A stretch of DNA of 64,000 bases, taken from the NCBI RefSeq assembly GCF_030052815.1, contig NC_079501.1:41597593-41661592 (forward strand). Reading direction: 5' to 3'. The notes under the pieces are model-generated. The model worked only from the letters and a program-made list of their open reading frames with translations. It searched no databases and was not told where the DNA came from. Positions 1 through 11,053 of this stretch are shown here, piece by piece (position 1 is the first letter of the stretch; the number at the start of each line of letters is the position of its first letter). A program made the position numbers and the translations under genes. Source of the DNA: Hevea brasiliensis. Taxonomy: Eukaryota > Streptophyta > Magnoliopsida > Malpighiales > Euphorbiaceae.

Positions 1-1083
1 AGCCATTAAATCCTTTAGTTTTATCAAAAAAAAAATGAGGATGAGCCATTGTATATATGAAGGTTAGTGACAGTGCTATCACTTTCCTTGTCTTATATGT
101 GGATGACATACTGTTGATGGGTAATGACACACGTATGTTGACAACTGTAAAGATATGGTTGTCAAATACATTCTCCATGAAAGACTTAAGGGAGGCAACC
201 TATATTCTTGGGATTCGCATCTATAGAGATAGAGCAAAAAGAATAATTGGTTTATCCCAAAGTCTATACTTGGAAAAGGTGTTAAAGAGGTTTAACATGA
301 TTGATTCCAAGAGAGGATTGTTACCAGTGAGACATGGTATCCATCTTTCTAAAGAGATGTCTCCAAAGACACCTGAAGAAAGAGATAAAATAGCTAGGAT
401 TCCATATGCTTCGGCTATTGAAAGTTTAATGCATGCAATGTTGTGTACTAGGCCGAATATCGCATATGCTATTAGTTTGACTAGCAGGTATCAATCCAAT
501 CCAGGTTTGGAACACTGGATAGCTGTCAAGAATATCCTTAAGTACTTGAGAAGAACTAAGGATTTATTCTTGATCTATGTAGGTGGAGACTTGCAATTGG
601 ATGGTTATACTGATTCTGATTTCCAATCAAATATCGATGATAAAAAGTCTACATCTAGATATGTGTTCATTTGTAATGGAGGTGCAGTCAGTTGGAAGAG
701 TTCCAAACAGAGCACGACTGCAGATTCCACTACAGAGGCTAAGTATATTACTGCATCAGATGCTGCAAAGGAAGCTGTTTGGATAAAGAAGTTTGTGACA
801 GAACTTGTAGTAGTTCCTTCCACTGAGTCAGCAGTTCCACTACACTGTGACAACAATGGAGCAGTCATACAGGCCAAGGAACCAAGGTCTCACCAAAAAT
901 CCAACCACATAGAAAGGCATTACCACATTATCAGAGATATAGTTGGGCAAGGCGATATAGCCATGCAGAAAAATAACATCAGCTGAAAAATCTAGCTGAT
1001 CCATTCACTAAGCCTTTATCACAAGCTCAGTTAGACTGACATCTTGAGAAGATGGGTCTAAGGTATTGTAATGAATGGCTCTA
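1..1083 (+). pseudogene. copia pol remnant: reverse transcriptase C-terminus and RNase H
   Basis: This is the end of a Ty1/copia polyprotein that copied element RNA into DNA and removed the RNA strand. The main open stretch is 57-986 (309 residues). Near its start is the RT catalytic box VLYVDDILLMGND. It continues through the copia RT/RNase H linker (YASAIESLMHAM, RPNIAYAISLTSRY). The RNase H part shows DGYTDSDF, then STTEAKYITASDAAKEAVW and HCDNNGAV. The frame is broken at both ends: codons before 57 resemble RT in another frame, and after 986 the typical copia C-terminus (NLADPFTKPL) resumes in a shifted frame to about 1083. There is no start codon for a free protein; the ATG at 57 is only the first one inside the domain. 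Family identity is certain; function is lost. Confidence 0.9.
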
Positions 1084-1088
1084 GTGCT

Positions 1089-1097
1089 AGTGGGAGA
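1089..1097 (+). other. Polypurine tract of Copia-1
   Basis: The purine run AGTGGGAGA lies directly before the LTR start TGTTAGTAG. It is the usual plus-strand DNA priming site of copia elements and fixes the 5' edge of the 3' LTR. Confidence 0.75.
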
Positions 1098-1098
1098 T

Positions 1099-3235
1099 TG
1101 TTAGTAGTATGCCCTAAAGCATATCATTTAGTATGTATCTTGTATATGTTTTTATTAATAAAAGGCATTTCCACTTTTTCGTTTACATAAGATATTTATG
1201 TGTAATAGAAAAGGTCCATTGATATTTTGTTAGAAATTCTATTCTTAAGTTGTTAAGAATATGAGTGACAGTATTTCTAGTATAAAGTATCATAAATAGG
1301 TTCACAATCGAGGATACTTCATAATAAGGACATGACTTATCTAGAAAGATTGTATTCATGTTTGTTCCCAAGTTATTTATATGAGATATAAATATGATGG
1401 AATGGTGAGTCTCATGCCATTTGATAAACATGATAGGTACTTATAAATGATGAGTAGGCCGAACCAGTAACACTTATGACAAGCACATGGAGTTTACTCT
1501 TGTCAATGTTTTGTCATAAATCATATCAGTGCATATAATCTTTAGACCTGAGATAGCACAGTTATCTTGTATATAGGTACTCTGAGTTTGATACTGCTTT
1601 CATATTTGTACTGTGTATGGGTATATGGGCATGTGTTGGCTCCTAGCAGTTATATATGGAGGTAGGTGTTGATCAAGATGGAATTTGTTCCTCTAAGTAA
1701 ATAGAGATAAAATCCTATGTTCATTTAATTGTTCTTGATGTTTCAAGTTCCTAGCCAGGACAGATAGATTTAATCAGAAAAGAGTTTCTGATGAGAAAAT
1801 CTTTTTAATCAAGAACTGGAATTAAAAGAGAACATAATATTCATAGCTAATGGAGTTTGACATAAACCATGACTCCTGCTTGAGTTGGGATTTTGTAACA
1901 GAGAGATTCTAGTGCATGGTAACATATGATTATAGGTTCAATTAAGGTAAACCTTATTACTAATTGGGTGGCCATGGCATGCTATGCTTGGTGTTAACCA
2001 TGGTCTATGAGGTGCATAAAATGATTTAGAGAAATCATTTATGGTAAGAAAGAGTTCTGATGGTATTAAGAGTTGATATCATATCTCATTGTCAATTAGT
2101 GATGAGCCTAGTAAATCACACACATACACAAGTTATCACCTAATTAAATATGATTTAATTAATTAATTAAAGAGTTTAATTGATTAATTAAATATGTTTG
2201 GTTTGCAATTGATTAATTAAATAGGTTTGGTTTGCAATTAGATTGCAAAATCCCTAGCATGACTTGAAATCCAATCTAGATTATTGGATGTATAGTATAA
2301 GTTAAATTTATATTTAAAGTGTTTAAATATGAATTTAATTAATAAGAAATTAATTAATAGAGATTAATTAATTAATTTATATTTGATATAAATTAATTAG
2401 AAGAAGAAAAATAATTATTTTGGATTAAGAACTCAAAATTAAGGCACAGGGACATTTTGGTCATTTCGCAGTGTGACACGTGGCACCATGAGATAGTGAC
2501 ACATGGCATTACGCATAAGCTTGCCAAATGTCTTTTAATCATGTAAGATGATTAAAATTAAGATTAAATATATGTTTGACACTTGGCACAATGTGACTGG
2601 GTCACTTAAACCTAGAACTAATCAAAGAGTGACATGTGGCAAGGATTTAATGTGTTAACCGAGCTATATAAGTGTTGTTATCGGAAAAATAAAACACAAC
2701 CAGCAGCCACACTCCTTTGTCATGCCATTTTGAAGCTCTCCCTCTCTTCCTCTTCATCTCTCATCAATTCAAAGAGATTAGCCATCAATCTCTTGAATTA
2801 AAAATACTAGAAATTGTTTCTAGTGTCCTGTTTACATCTCTAATCTCTTAAATGGAAGAACTTGAATTTCTAATTAATAAAAAAAGCTTTAGAAGCTGTT
2901 CAAGGGCTGCCATAGGTGTTCTTGGTGTGGACAAGCTAGAGGGACAACATTTGGTTTCCTGAAGGCGAATCTCAAAGGCGCAAATATGCTGTAGTGCATT
3001 AAGAGGTTAGTGTAATCATTCTTGATTTTATCTAGGGTTCTAAAATTAATCTGGTTAATTTTAAAATCTTAAATGGCAAATACAGATCCAAAAACATATT
3101 AAAAGAGTTTTAATAGGTTGTTTATCATTGAAATCAAATAGTTAAAAATAAATCTTGCATGATGCATATGACCCTAGGTGAAATTTTTTGAATTTAATGG
3201 TATAAACTTGTGTTTTTCACCCTTCCGTTCCTTCA
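1099..3235 (+). repeat. 3' LTR of Copia-1 (2,137 bp)
   Basis: The LTR begins TGTTAGTAGTATGCC and ends CCGTTCCTTCA, so it has TG...CA ends. It aligns along its length with the LTR at 12850-14963 and, inverted, with 5194-6346. It contains a TATA box at 2665, pyrimidine-rich leader sequence around 2715-2770, and a TTAATTAA-rich palindromic zone near 2145-2220 and 2340-2400. It holds no credible protein. Confidence 0.9.
2665..2672 (+). promoter_or_regulatory. TATA box in the Copia-1 LTR
   Basis: TATATAAG occurs at the same LTR position as TATATAAA at 14388 in the second plus copy and TATATAAG on the minus strand at 5759-5766. Transcription would start about 30 bases downstream, near 2700. Conservation among three copies supports a core promoter; activity is not shown. 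Confidence 0.6.
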
Positions 3236-3408
3236 GCCTCTGGAGGTAAGGGACCAAGAACATTTGAATCTAGAACATATCCTATATGTTCAAGGTTCAA
3301 GACAAGTTTCAAATTTCTTAGCCAATCAGAGAGATTAGGTCCTCTCAACCTATTGTGATCAAGTATGCTTGCAAGGATATTGGATGGTGGTGGTTGTTCT
3401 GTGCTCAT
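3236..3408 (-). pseudogene. copia gag N-terminus, interrupted
   Basis: The minus-strand reading frame starts MSTEQPPPSNILASILDHN and continues with LSDWLRNLKLVLNLEHIGYVLD. This matches the N-terminal part of plant copia Gag, the nucleocapsid precursor, whose hallmark is a short N-terminus followed by a W-x-R-N-L/LxLxxxxxxYVL motif. About 57 residues remain. The frame runs on into Copia-1 LTR sequence from 3235 down to 3217, so the last six residues of the open frame are not gag. The start is supported by its position 1.8 kb after the primer site. Confidence 0.8.
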
Positions 3409-5178
3409 TATTATCAGAAAATTAATTGCAGAAAATAACCAAATTAATTAGTAAATGTATCAAGTAATTAACCAAAATGATTATGGTCTTTTAATCAAAT
3501 TAGTCCTCCCACTAACTTAGCGAATCCTACACTTCCAAAGTAGAAAACGGAAATCCTAATTGGATGGATTTCTAGTGGGTGATTGAATTCTTATAATTCT
3601 ATTGATCATCCTCAGGTACACCCATTATTGGAATTACAATAAACTATAAGTGAGCAACTCCTTGCCCATCACATCTCATGTGATGTTCAATCCTTTACCT
3701 AGCCCCTAATGCTCAAAATCTCAGGTACATCCATTATTCACTTATCTTGCATTAATTAAGTTGATCCCATTGAGCCAGTAATTATGTAAATAATTTTAAT
3801 GTCCTCAGGTACATCCAATATTGGCCACTAAACCATTTACATATTTATAACATCTCATGCTTAACAATTATTCTTAACAAAATCTCTTAAATTAATTGCA
3901 TCTTATGCAACTATTTAAAATTCTTAAAATAATTGCCCTAATGGAGGGCCCATGTTATAATTACTTTAATTATAGCATTTCCAACTTAATCATTTGTTTG
4001 GAAGATTTTATGGTCATCCTAATTACTATTAAGGTCTCACTTTGCACATTATCCATTTAGCATGCATATATCATATAATTGCATACATTCCCATACATCT
4101 CATGCATTCATGGATAAGCAGTAAATATGATATGATCATGGACTTTCTAAGGGATTCAATTCTGAGCCACCAAGAATTGAATCAGGGTATTCCTAGGTGC
4201 ATTTCATTCATTCATTTTACAAGAGTTACTGAAGGAGTATATAATCAATACTTGATCTTGAATTCCTCCCACTGGTCCCACCAATGCTCTTGACCTCCTT
4301 GAACTTTTTGCAATCCAATATTACATAGTAATCCTTGGCATACCAAGGCGAATTTACAAGAAGTAAATAAATGAAATTACAACCCAAAAATTATTACAAC
4401 CTTAATAATATATGCCCAAAATAAATTAAAATAAATTAATTAATTTACAATCTCAAAGAAACATAAAAGAAATAAATCCAATCACATTGGTCTTTTATAG
4501 TCCATGATCATCCATCATGCATATCACTATTTAAAAATTAAATAAAATATACATACTTAAATTAAATTGAATATCTTATATTCAACTTAAAAATCCAAAT
4601 TTGAATATGATTCAAATAAATTTAAAAATTCAGATTTGAATCTCATTCAAACAAATTTAAAAATTCAGATTTGAATCACATTGAAACAACCTTAAAAATT
4701 CAGATTTGAATCACATTCAAACAATATTTAAAAAAGCAGATTTGAATCACATTCAAACAATTTTTAAAAATTCAGATCTGAATATTATTTAAACAACTTT
4801 AAAAAATCAGATTTAAATATGATTCAAACAACTTTAAAAATTCAGATTTGAATCACATTCAAACAACTTTTAAAATTCATATTTGAATCACATTCAAACA
4901 ATTTTTAAAATTCTGATTTGAATCAAAATTTAATTGTGTGATTAAAATTCTAATTAAACAATTTAATTAGACATAGGATGAGCTTTTAGATCATACGACA
5001 ATTGCAAATTAAAAAGCCAAACCTTTGCACCACCCATGAAGCCAAACCATGTGCACCATTGGTGGTATTCTTCAAGCATGCCGCCACACATCCATGGCAA
5101 CCAGCAATGGATAAATCATCTTATGATCAAAACACATAATTAAATCATATAATCAATAATCTAAATGAAAAATATAGT
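3409..5178 (-). other. Untranslated leader of Copia-2
   Basis: This is the non-coding stretch between primer site and gag. It matches the leader of the plus-strand copy at 14979-16236, including the block around 4500-4520 that recurs near 15410. It carries a 35-38-bp minisatellite at about 4605-4930 and three copies of a CCTCAGGTAC-type motif near 3612, 3721 and 3803. Open frames here are short and show no family resemblance. Confidence 0.75.
4605..4930. repeat. Minisatellite in copia leader, about nine units of 35-38 bp
   Basis: The unit is built on AGATTTGAATCACATTCAAA followed by an A/T-rich spacer. Units differ by a few substitutions. The equivalent leader of the copia copy at about 15270-15345 has only about two recognisable units, so the array has changed length since the copies separated. 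Confidence 0.8.
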
Positions 5179-5191
5179 GGCTCTGATAGCA
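5179..5191 (-). other. Primer binding site of Copia-2 (iMet type)
   Basis: On the minus strand the sequence is TGCTATCAGAGCC, one base from the standard TGGTATCAGAGCC that pairs with the 3' end of initiator methionine tRNA. It lies two bases from the LTR end, as expected. Confidence 0.8.
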
Positions 5192-5193
5192 AT

Positions 5194-6346
5194 TGAAGGA
5201 GCGGAAGCATGAAAAAAAACAAGTTATACCATTAAATTCAAAATTTTTCACCTAGGGTCACATGCATCATGCAAGATTTATTTTTATCTATTTGATTTCA
5301 ATGATAAACAACATATTAAAACTCTTTTAATATGTTTTTTGATCTTTATTTGCCATTTAAGATTTTAGAATTAATCAGATTAATTTTAGAACCCTAGATT
5401 AAATCAAGAACAAACACACTAACCTCTTGATGCACTACAGTGTATTTGCGCCTTTGAGATTCATCTTCAAGACGCCAGATGTTGTCCCTCTAGCTTGTCC
5501 ACACCAAGAACACCTATGGTAGCCCTTGAACAGCTTCTAAAGCTTTTTCTATTATTTAGAAAATCAAGTTCTGCCTTTTAAGAGATTAAAGATGTAAACA
5601 GGACACTAGAAACAATTTCTAGTATTTTTAATTCAAGAGATTGTTTGCTAATCTCTTGGAATAGATGAGAGATGAAGAGGAAGAGAGAATATGAGTCTTA
5701 AGGGTGGCGGAACACAATGGGAGGCAGCAGTTTGCATTTTTATTTTTTCATAACAACACTTATATAGCTAGGTCACCACTTAAACCCTTGCCACATGTCA
5801 TCCTTTGATTGGTTTTAGGTTTAATTGACCCAATCACATTGTGCCAAGTGTTAAACTTATATTTAATCTTAATTTTAATCATCTTACATGATTAAAAGAC
5901 ATTTGGCAAGCTTATGTGTAATTCCATGTGTCACCATCTCATGGTGCCACATGTTACCCTGTGAAATGACCAAAATGCCCCTGTGTCTTAATTTTGAGTT
6001 CTTAACCCAAAATAATTATTTCTCTTCTTCTAATCAATTTATATCAAATATAAATAAATTAATTAATCTCTATTAATTAATTTCTCATTAATTAAATTCA
6101 TATTTAAACACTTTAAATATAAATTTAACTTATACTATACATCTAATAATCTAGATTTGGTTTGAAGTCATGCTAGGGACTTTGCAATCTAATTGCAAAC
6201 CAAACCTATTTAATTAATCGATTAAACTCTTTAATTAATTAATTAAATCATATTTAATTAGGTGATAACTTGTGTATGTGTGTGACTTACTAGGCTCATC
6301 ACTAATTGGCAATGAGATATGATATCAACTCTTAATATCATCAGAA
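5194..6346 (-). repeat. Truncated 5' LTR of Copia-2
   Basis: The inner end is at 5194 (minus-strand ...CTCCTTCA). The sequence parallels Copia-1 LTR positions of about 2050-3235 in inverted orientation. About the first 950 bp of the LTR are missing, and the break joins Ty3/gypsy RNase H sequence. A TATA box survives on the minus strand at 5759-5766. Confidence 0.87.
5759..5766 (-). promoter_or_regulatory. TATA box in the Copia-2 LTR
   Basis: TATATAAG on the minus strand, at the position equivalent to the boxes at 2665 and 14388. Confidence 0.55.
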
Positions 6347-8135
6347 ACCACATGAAAGAAACTGTCCTACACATGACTTAGAGCTTGCTGCCATTGTATT
6401 TGCTCTAAAAATCTGGAGAAACTATTTGTATGGGGAGAAATGCTATATCCACACAGATCACAAGAGCTTGAAGTATTTGGGCACACAGAAAAAGCTAAAT
6501 TTGAGGCAGCGAAGGTGGTTAGAATTGATTAAGGATTACAATTGTTTAATTGACTACCAGCTAGGAAAGGCAAATGTGGTCGTTGATGCTTTGAGTCATA
6601 AAACCATGGCTAGCTTAAAAGTTTCTCCTTTGTCCATGGTGCATGAATTAAAAGCACTGCATGCTAGTTTGGAGGTTGATGATGAGAGGCAGATGACAGT
6701 TACTTGGCAAGTGAAACCAGTGTTGATAAAATAGATCCAAATGGTGGCTCAGAATGATGAAAACTATCAGAAATTGATGGAAGAAACTTGGGATGGCAAG
6801 AAACCTAAATTTACAATGAACGATGATGGGTTGTTGCTATACTAGGACAGAGTGTGTGTTCCAAATAATGTGAAATTGAGGTAAATCATTATGAAGGAAG
6901 CACATGACTCTCCTTTTGCTATGCATCATGGTGGAACTAAAATGTATAGAATGGTCAAAGAGCATTATTGGTGGATGGGTTTGAAGAGAGACAAATCAGA
7001 GTATGTAGCCAAATGCCTGACTTATCAGCAAGTAAAGGTAGAGTATCAAGTGCCAGCTGGTTTGCTACATCCATTGCAAATTCCCAAGTGGAAATGGGAA
7101 AGAATCACAATGGATTTTGTGATGGGACTTCCGAGAACACAGAAGAGCCATGATGCAATATGGATCATTGTGGACAGTTTAACCAAGTCTGCATATTTTT
7201 TGCTAGTGAGAATGGATTATAGTCTAGATAGATTGGCTAAATTGTGCTTTGATGAGATAATGAGACTTCATGGAGTGCTAGTATCGATTATATCAGACAG
7301 AGATCCAAGGTTCACTTCTAGATTCTAGAGTAGTTTGTAAACAGCCTTAGGAACTAGATTGAACTTCAGCACAGCATTCCATCCATAGACAGACGATCAG
7401 TCTGAAAGGGTAATTCAAATTTTGGAGGATATGCTTCGGGCTTGTGTGATTGAATTTAAAAGTAGTTGGGATACACACTTGCCTTTAATTAAGTTTTCCT
7501 ATAATAACAGCTATCAATCAAGCATAGGGATGCCTCCATATGAAGCTCTGTATGGCAGGAAGTGTAAAACTCCTCTGTGTTAGGATGAAGTGGTTGAAAG
7601 GAAACTTATTAGCCTAGAAATTGTTAAGCAGATAGAGGAGAAGATTAAACTTATCAAAGGTAGACTTAAGGCTTCATCGATCATCAGAAGTCCTATATTG
7701 ATTTGAAGATGCAAGATATTGAATATACAGTGGGTGACAAGGTATTCCTCAGGGTTTCCCCTTGGAAGAGGATTATGAGATTTGCCAGAAAGGGGAAGCT
7801 AAGTCCTCATTTCATTGGGCTGTATGAGGTACTAGAAAGAGTGGGTCCTCTGGCATACCGATTGGCACTGCCTCCAGAGTTGAAAAAAATACATAAGGTC
7901 TTCCATGTATGTATGTTAAGGAGGTATCAATCAGACCCCTCGCATGTTCTACCAGTATAAAAGATTGAAGTAAATCCAGACCTCACTTATGAGGAAGAGC
8001 CCATAGAGATTCTAGCATATGAGGTGAAGCAGCTGAGGAATAAGCAGATACCACTGGTTAAGGTGCTATGGAACCACCATTTAGGCCAGGAGGCTACTTG
8101 GGAGGGTGAGGAGGACAAGAGGAGGTAGCACCCAT
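6345..8135 (+). pseudogene. gypsy pol remnant: RNase H end, integrase, chromodomain
   Basis: Open pieces are 6426-6734 ([10 protein letters not shown], then [15 protein letters not shown] and [11 protein letters not shown]: RNase H and its linker), 6891-7328 and 7703-7960. The second piece has integrase HHCC remnants (MHHGG and CLTYQQ, where the second cysteine is now tyrosine). It also has the first two catalytic acidic residues (TMDFV and SDRDPRF). The third piece carries the GPY/F-type region and the MLRRYQSDPSHVL segment before the chromodomain. Between them the frame is closed by many stops. Those at 7386 and 8126 are TAG where the copy at 54511-55690 reads CAG. The integrase would have inserted element DNA; here it is dead. 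Clade follows from the C-terminal chromodomain-type tail (QEATWEGEEDKR). Confidence 0.88.
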
Positions 8136-8185
8136 AGCTATTCAGGGACTAAGATCAAGTAAAATTTTGAGAAAAAATTTATTTT

Positions 8186-8198
8186 AAGGAGGGGAGAA
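8186..8198 (+). other. Polypurine tract of the old Tekay-like element
   Basis: AAGGAGGGGAGAA directly precedes the LTR start TGTAATACCCC. The hairpin usually found just upstream (AAATTTCG/CGAAATTT) has decayed here: both CG dinucleotides are changed. Confidence 0.8.
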
Positions 8199-8913
8199 TT
8201 GTAATACCCCTATGTTCAGTAGTTCCGTACATTCCACTATTCCGGTGACCAGTGTCTACCTGGACAGTTGGGATGTGTAAAAATATATTTAAGTCACCTA
8301 GAAAAGCGATGAACAAAAATGAATAATAATTATATGAAGGTAAAATGGAAATGAAAAAAACAAAGCATAATGAGTTAAATGAGCAGAGATCACAGCGATG
8401 GGTGATCGAATCGGGAAGTGACTGCGAGCTCAGTCGCTACCTTGATTTTGTGTGGGACCCTATGGCACCCCAGGCCTAAGGAATATTACGAAGCTAATGG
8501 TAATGTGAAAACCACAGAAAAGAATAGAGAACCAACTCAAATAATTGAACTAGAGTGCCGAAAACAATTTACTGCTACTGGAAAAACGCATCAGACCGAT
8601 AAGGGGCAAAATGGTCAATTCACCCTTAGAGTTGACTTTAGACCTAATGATCCATTGACCTAATGATCCATTAAAATGTATAAAATTAAAATTATGAAAA
8701 ATAATTAATAATATAAGAGGTATATGGAAGGAAAAGAAAGGAAATTTAAATAAGAGAATTTATGATAACATGCTTAAGCAAGCATGATACAATAATAAAT
8801 TATAATTTTAACTTTTGAAATTAGGAGATAATAACAACATAAAAGACAAGTGAAAAAGGAAAAAAAATTAAAATTACCCATCTTCTTCAAATGTGCCAAA
8901 TTCACTCTCTCAT

Positions 8914-8948
8914 CCCTCTCTCTCTCTCTCTCCTTTTTTTTTTTTTTT
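8914..8948 (+). repeat. (CT)n and T15 low-complexity tract
   Basis: A CT dinucleotide run is followed by a run of 15 T in the U3/leader part of the old LTR. The younger LTRs lack it. Confidence 0.75.
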
Positions 8949-10753
8949 CTCTTCCTCCATGAAAGCCCATCTCAAGCTTTGGTAACCCTAAATTTAGCCA
9001 CAAATCCCATATCTCCCTTAAGTAAACCTTGCTTTTAGACCTTGGTAGAGTGATTGGGAGCAAAAAGGAAGAGGGAAATTGAAGATTTGAAGAATTGGAA
9101 ATTCAAAAAAAAAAAGGTTTGTGAAAATCCTTCTATTCCTCTCTTTCAATTCATAATTGGACACTTAATTTGAGTGAGATTTGTTAAAATTGAAATAAAA
9201 ATGGTATGTTAGGGAACTTGGGTAATTTCGGACAAGCATGGATTTGTGAAGAAATAATGTGTTTTGATACAATTAATTGTGTATTCATGCTTAGATGAGT
9301 AAGAATAGGTGATTACTACATCTTAATTTCATGAATTTTGGCAATTAGACAATTAGGATTCTTGGCCATTAGGATTTTAGGGAAATTTAGGGATTTTGGT
9401 AAATTGATGACCAATTGACAATGTTGATGCTTAAATTGGTCAATTGGTGTGCTTATGAGTGTAATTGAATGCATGGAATTAAATTGAAGTACGTAGGTTT
9501 AATGCCCAAATCTAGACAGCTTGACCCTTGCCCACTCAAATGGCTAGAACTGGAATTCTGTTGCTTCAATTGATGTGAGGCCAGTTGGAGATGAAGATTA
9601 AGACCCAAAGCAACAATTTTCATGCAGTAACCTTGTCCTAAAACTGACCACAAGTTGGTGTAAAATTAGGTTGAATCCGGATTAGGTACCCTGCCACTGG
9701 ACAAAACTGACCATATGAATAGTACTTGTTCAAATGGTCATAACTTGGTGTAGAAAGGTCCAAATGACCTGATTTTTATGCCAATGAAAATCTTAAACAT
9801 AGTATAACAACTTTCATGAAGAATACAAATCCAAATTCTGACCATAACCTAGTCAAATTGCTAAACAAATTTAACTAACCAAATCTGCCGCAACCTAAAT
9901 TGCCCAGAATTTCTGGGTTTTGACCAATCCGGCAACCTTAGTAAAAATCGCATAACTTGAGTTACAAAACTCCAAATGGAGTGATTCAAAAAGGGAATTA
10001 AAGCTAAGATATTAAGGAACAACTTTAGTGAAGGAAAGTTGGCCAAATTTCTATTGTAGGTAGGTCCAATGGAATAGTAAACTTTGGAAATAAAAATTAA
10101 AAAGTTGGAATTGCACATAGGTAGTTTTGAATTTCAATTGGCAATCAATGGCAACACAATTGTAACCCAAAATGTGGTATGTGAGTGTAATTAGAACTAG
10201 TATACCTATTAAGTATGAAAAATTCAACATTTTACTTAACTAGTCAAATGAATAGTAACTCCATAATCTTAATTATAAAGAACTTAACTTAGAAAACCTT
10301 ATAAATAAATTTTAAATGCAAAATTTGATTGTTAGAATTATTATAAGAAATAATTGGGAATGAATATTGAAACACTTTAATTTTTTCATTGACAAAAGAG
10401 CCTTCCGAGGAAGGAAATAGACAGGAGTGAATTAGGGAAAAGCTAATATAAGAGGTTTGTGCATAATAATTTTTCACTTCTTATTTACTACTGAAAAATT
10501 TATTGAATACGTTTTGGAAACAAATTATGCTTATTAATGCCTTGAGAAATGTTGTGTTGCCTACTTTATAAATGAAAATTTGGAATGAAAATTTGCTTAG
10601 TGTTTTGCATGAAATGTTTGAACAATATGATTTTGAATTTGATTTTAGATTCACACTTGGCATGGCAATATCACTATGTTCCTCCTCCATTTATGGGATT
10701 GAGATTGACTATGCTCCTTCCTCTCTGGCTTCCCAGTTTGAGGTTGAGATTGG

Positions 10754-10780
10754 ATGAGTACTCATGTAGCTAGCTAGCTA
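10754..10780. promoter_or_regulatory. Palindromes ATGAGTACTCAT and TAGCTAGCTAGCTA in LTR
   Basis: A perfect 12-bp palindrome at 10754-10765 is followed by a TAGC-repeat palindrome at 10767-10780. The 12-mer is kept at the same relative place in the array LTRs (22674) and in both LTRs of the gag-pol element (49907 and 58388). It may be a protein-binding site; the binding protein is unknown. Confidence 0.5.
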
Positions 10781-11036
10781 CCTCCCTCAATGATTTCGAT
10801 TAGTGGGGTTGAGATTGCTTTGTCGTGGTATACAACACGTCATTGATTAGAAATTTTGTGTCATGACCTAAGTCGTGTTATTGATTGGCAACACTATAAT
10901 TTATAAATTATTTTGATAAAATGGTATTATAAATATTGACATCAATTTCATGAAATGTGATTGTGAAAGGGTTTAAATAATTGTTTATCGATGTATGCTT
11001 TTATGTTAAACAACTATAAATTTTTATTGTGCACCA

Positions 11037-11053
11037 CTGAGTATAGTACTCAG
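11037..11053 (+). other. Conserved LTR hairpin 1 (old copy)
   Basis: CTGAGTA and TACTCAG pair perfectly around the loop TAG. The hairpin lies between GCACCA and CGATAGC. Other LTRs have a different stem sequence at this position but still pair: see 23177-23189, 50267-50279, 58747-58761 and, on the minus strand, 62311-62328. Confidence 0.65.

Larger units (their letters stand above)
1..3235 (+). mobile_element. Ty1/copia LTR retrotransposon, 3' part (Copia-1)
   Basis: The visible part of this element holds the end of pol, a purine tract and a complete 3' LTR. Its 5' part lies left of the window. The LTR ends at 3235, and the next base begins minus-strand gag sequence of a second copy of the same family. 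Copia-1 therefore appears to have inserted into the gag of Copia-2. The left target-site duplication lies outside the window and cannot be checked. Confidence 0.88.
3236..6346 (-). mobile_element. Ty1/copia element, 5' part, minus strand (Copia-2)
   Basis: Read on the minus strand, this holds a 5'-truncated 5' LTR, an iMet primer site, a 1.8-kb leader and the start of gag. It is then cut by the Copia-1 insertion. LTR and leader match the two plus-strand copies in the window, so all three belong to one family. The rest of its gag-pol would lie left of the window beyond Copia-1. Confidence 0.87.

Noticed and set aside
8418..8663. 81-codon plus-strand frame in the old LTR.
   Set aside because: It lies in LTR sequence that aligns with non-coding parts of the LTR at 12155, where the frame is not kept.
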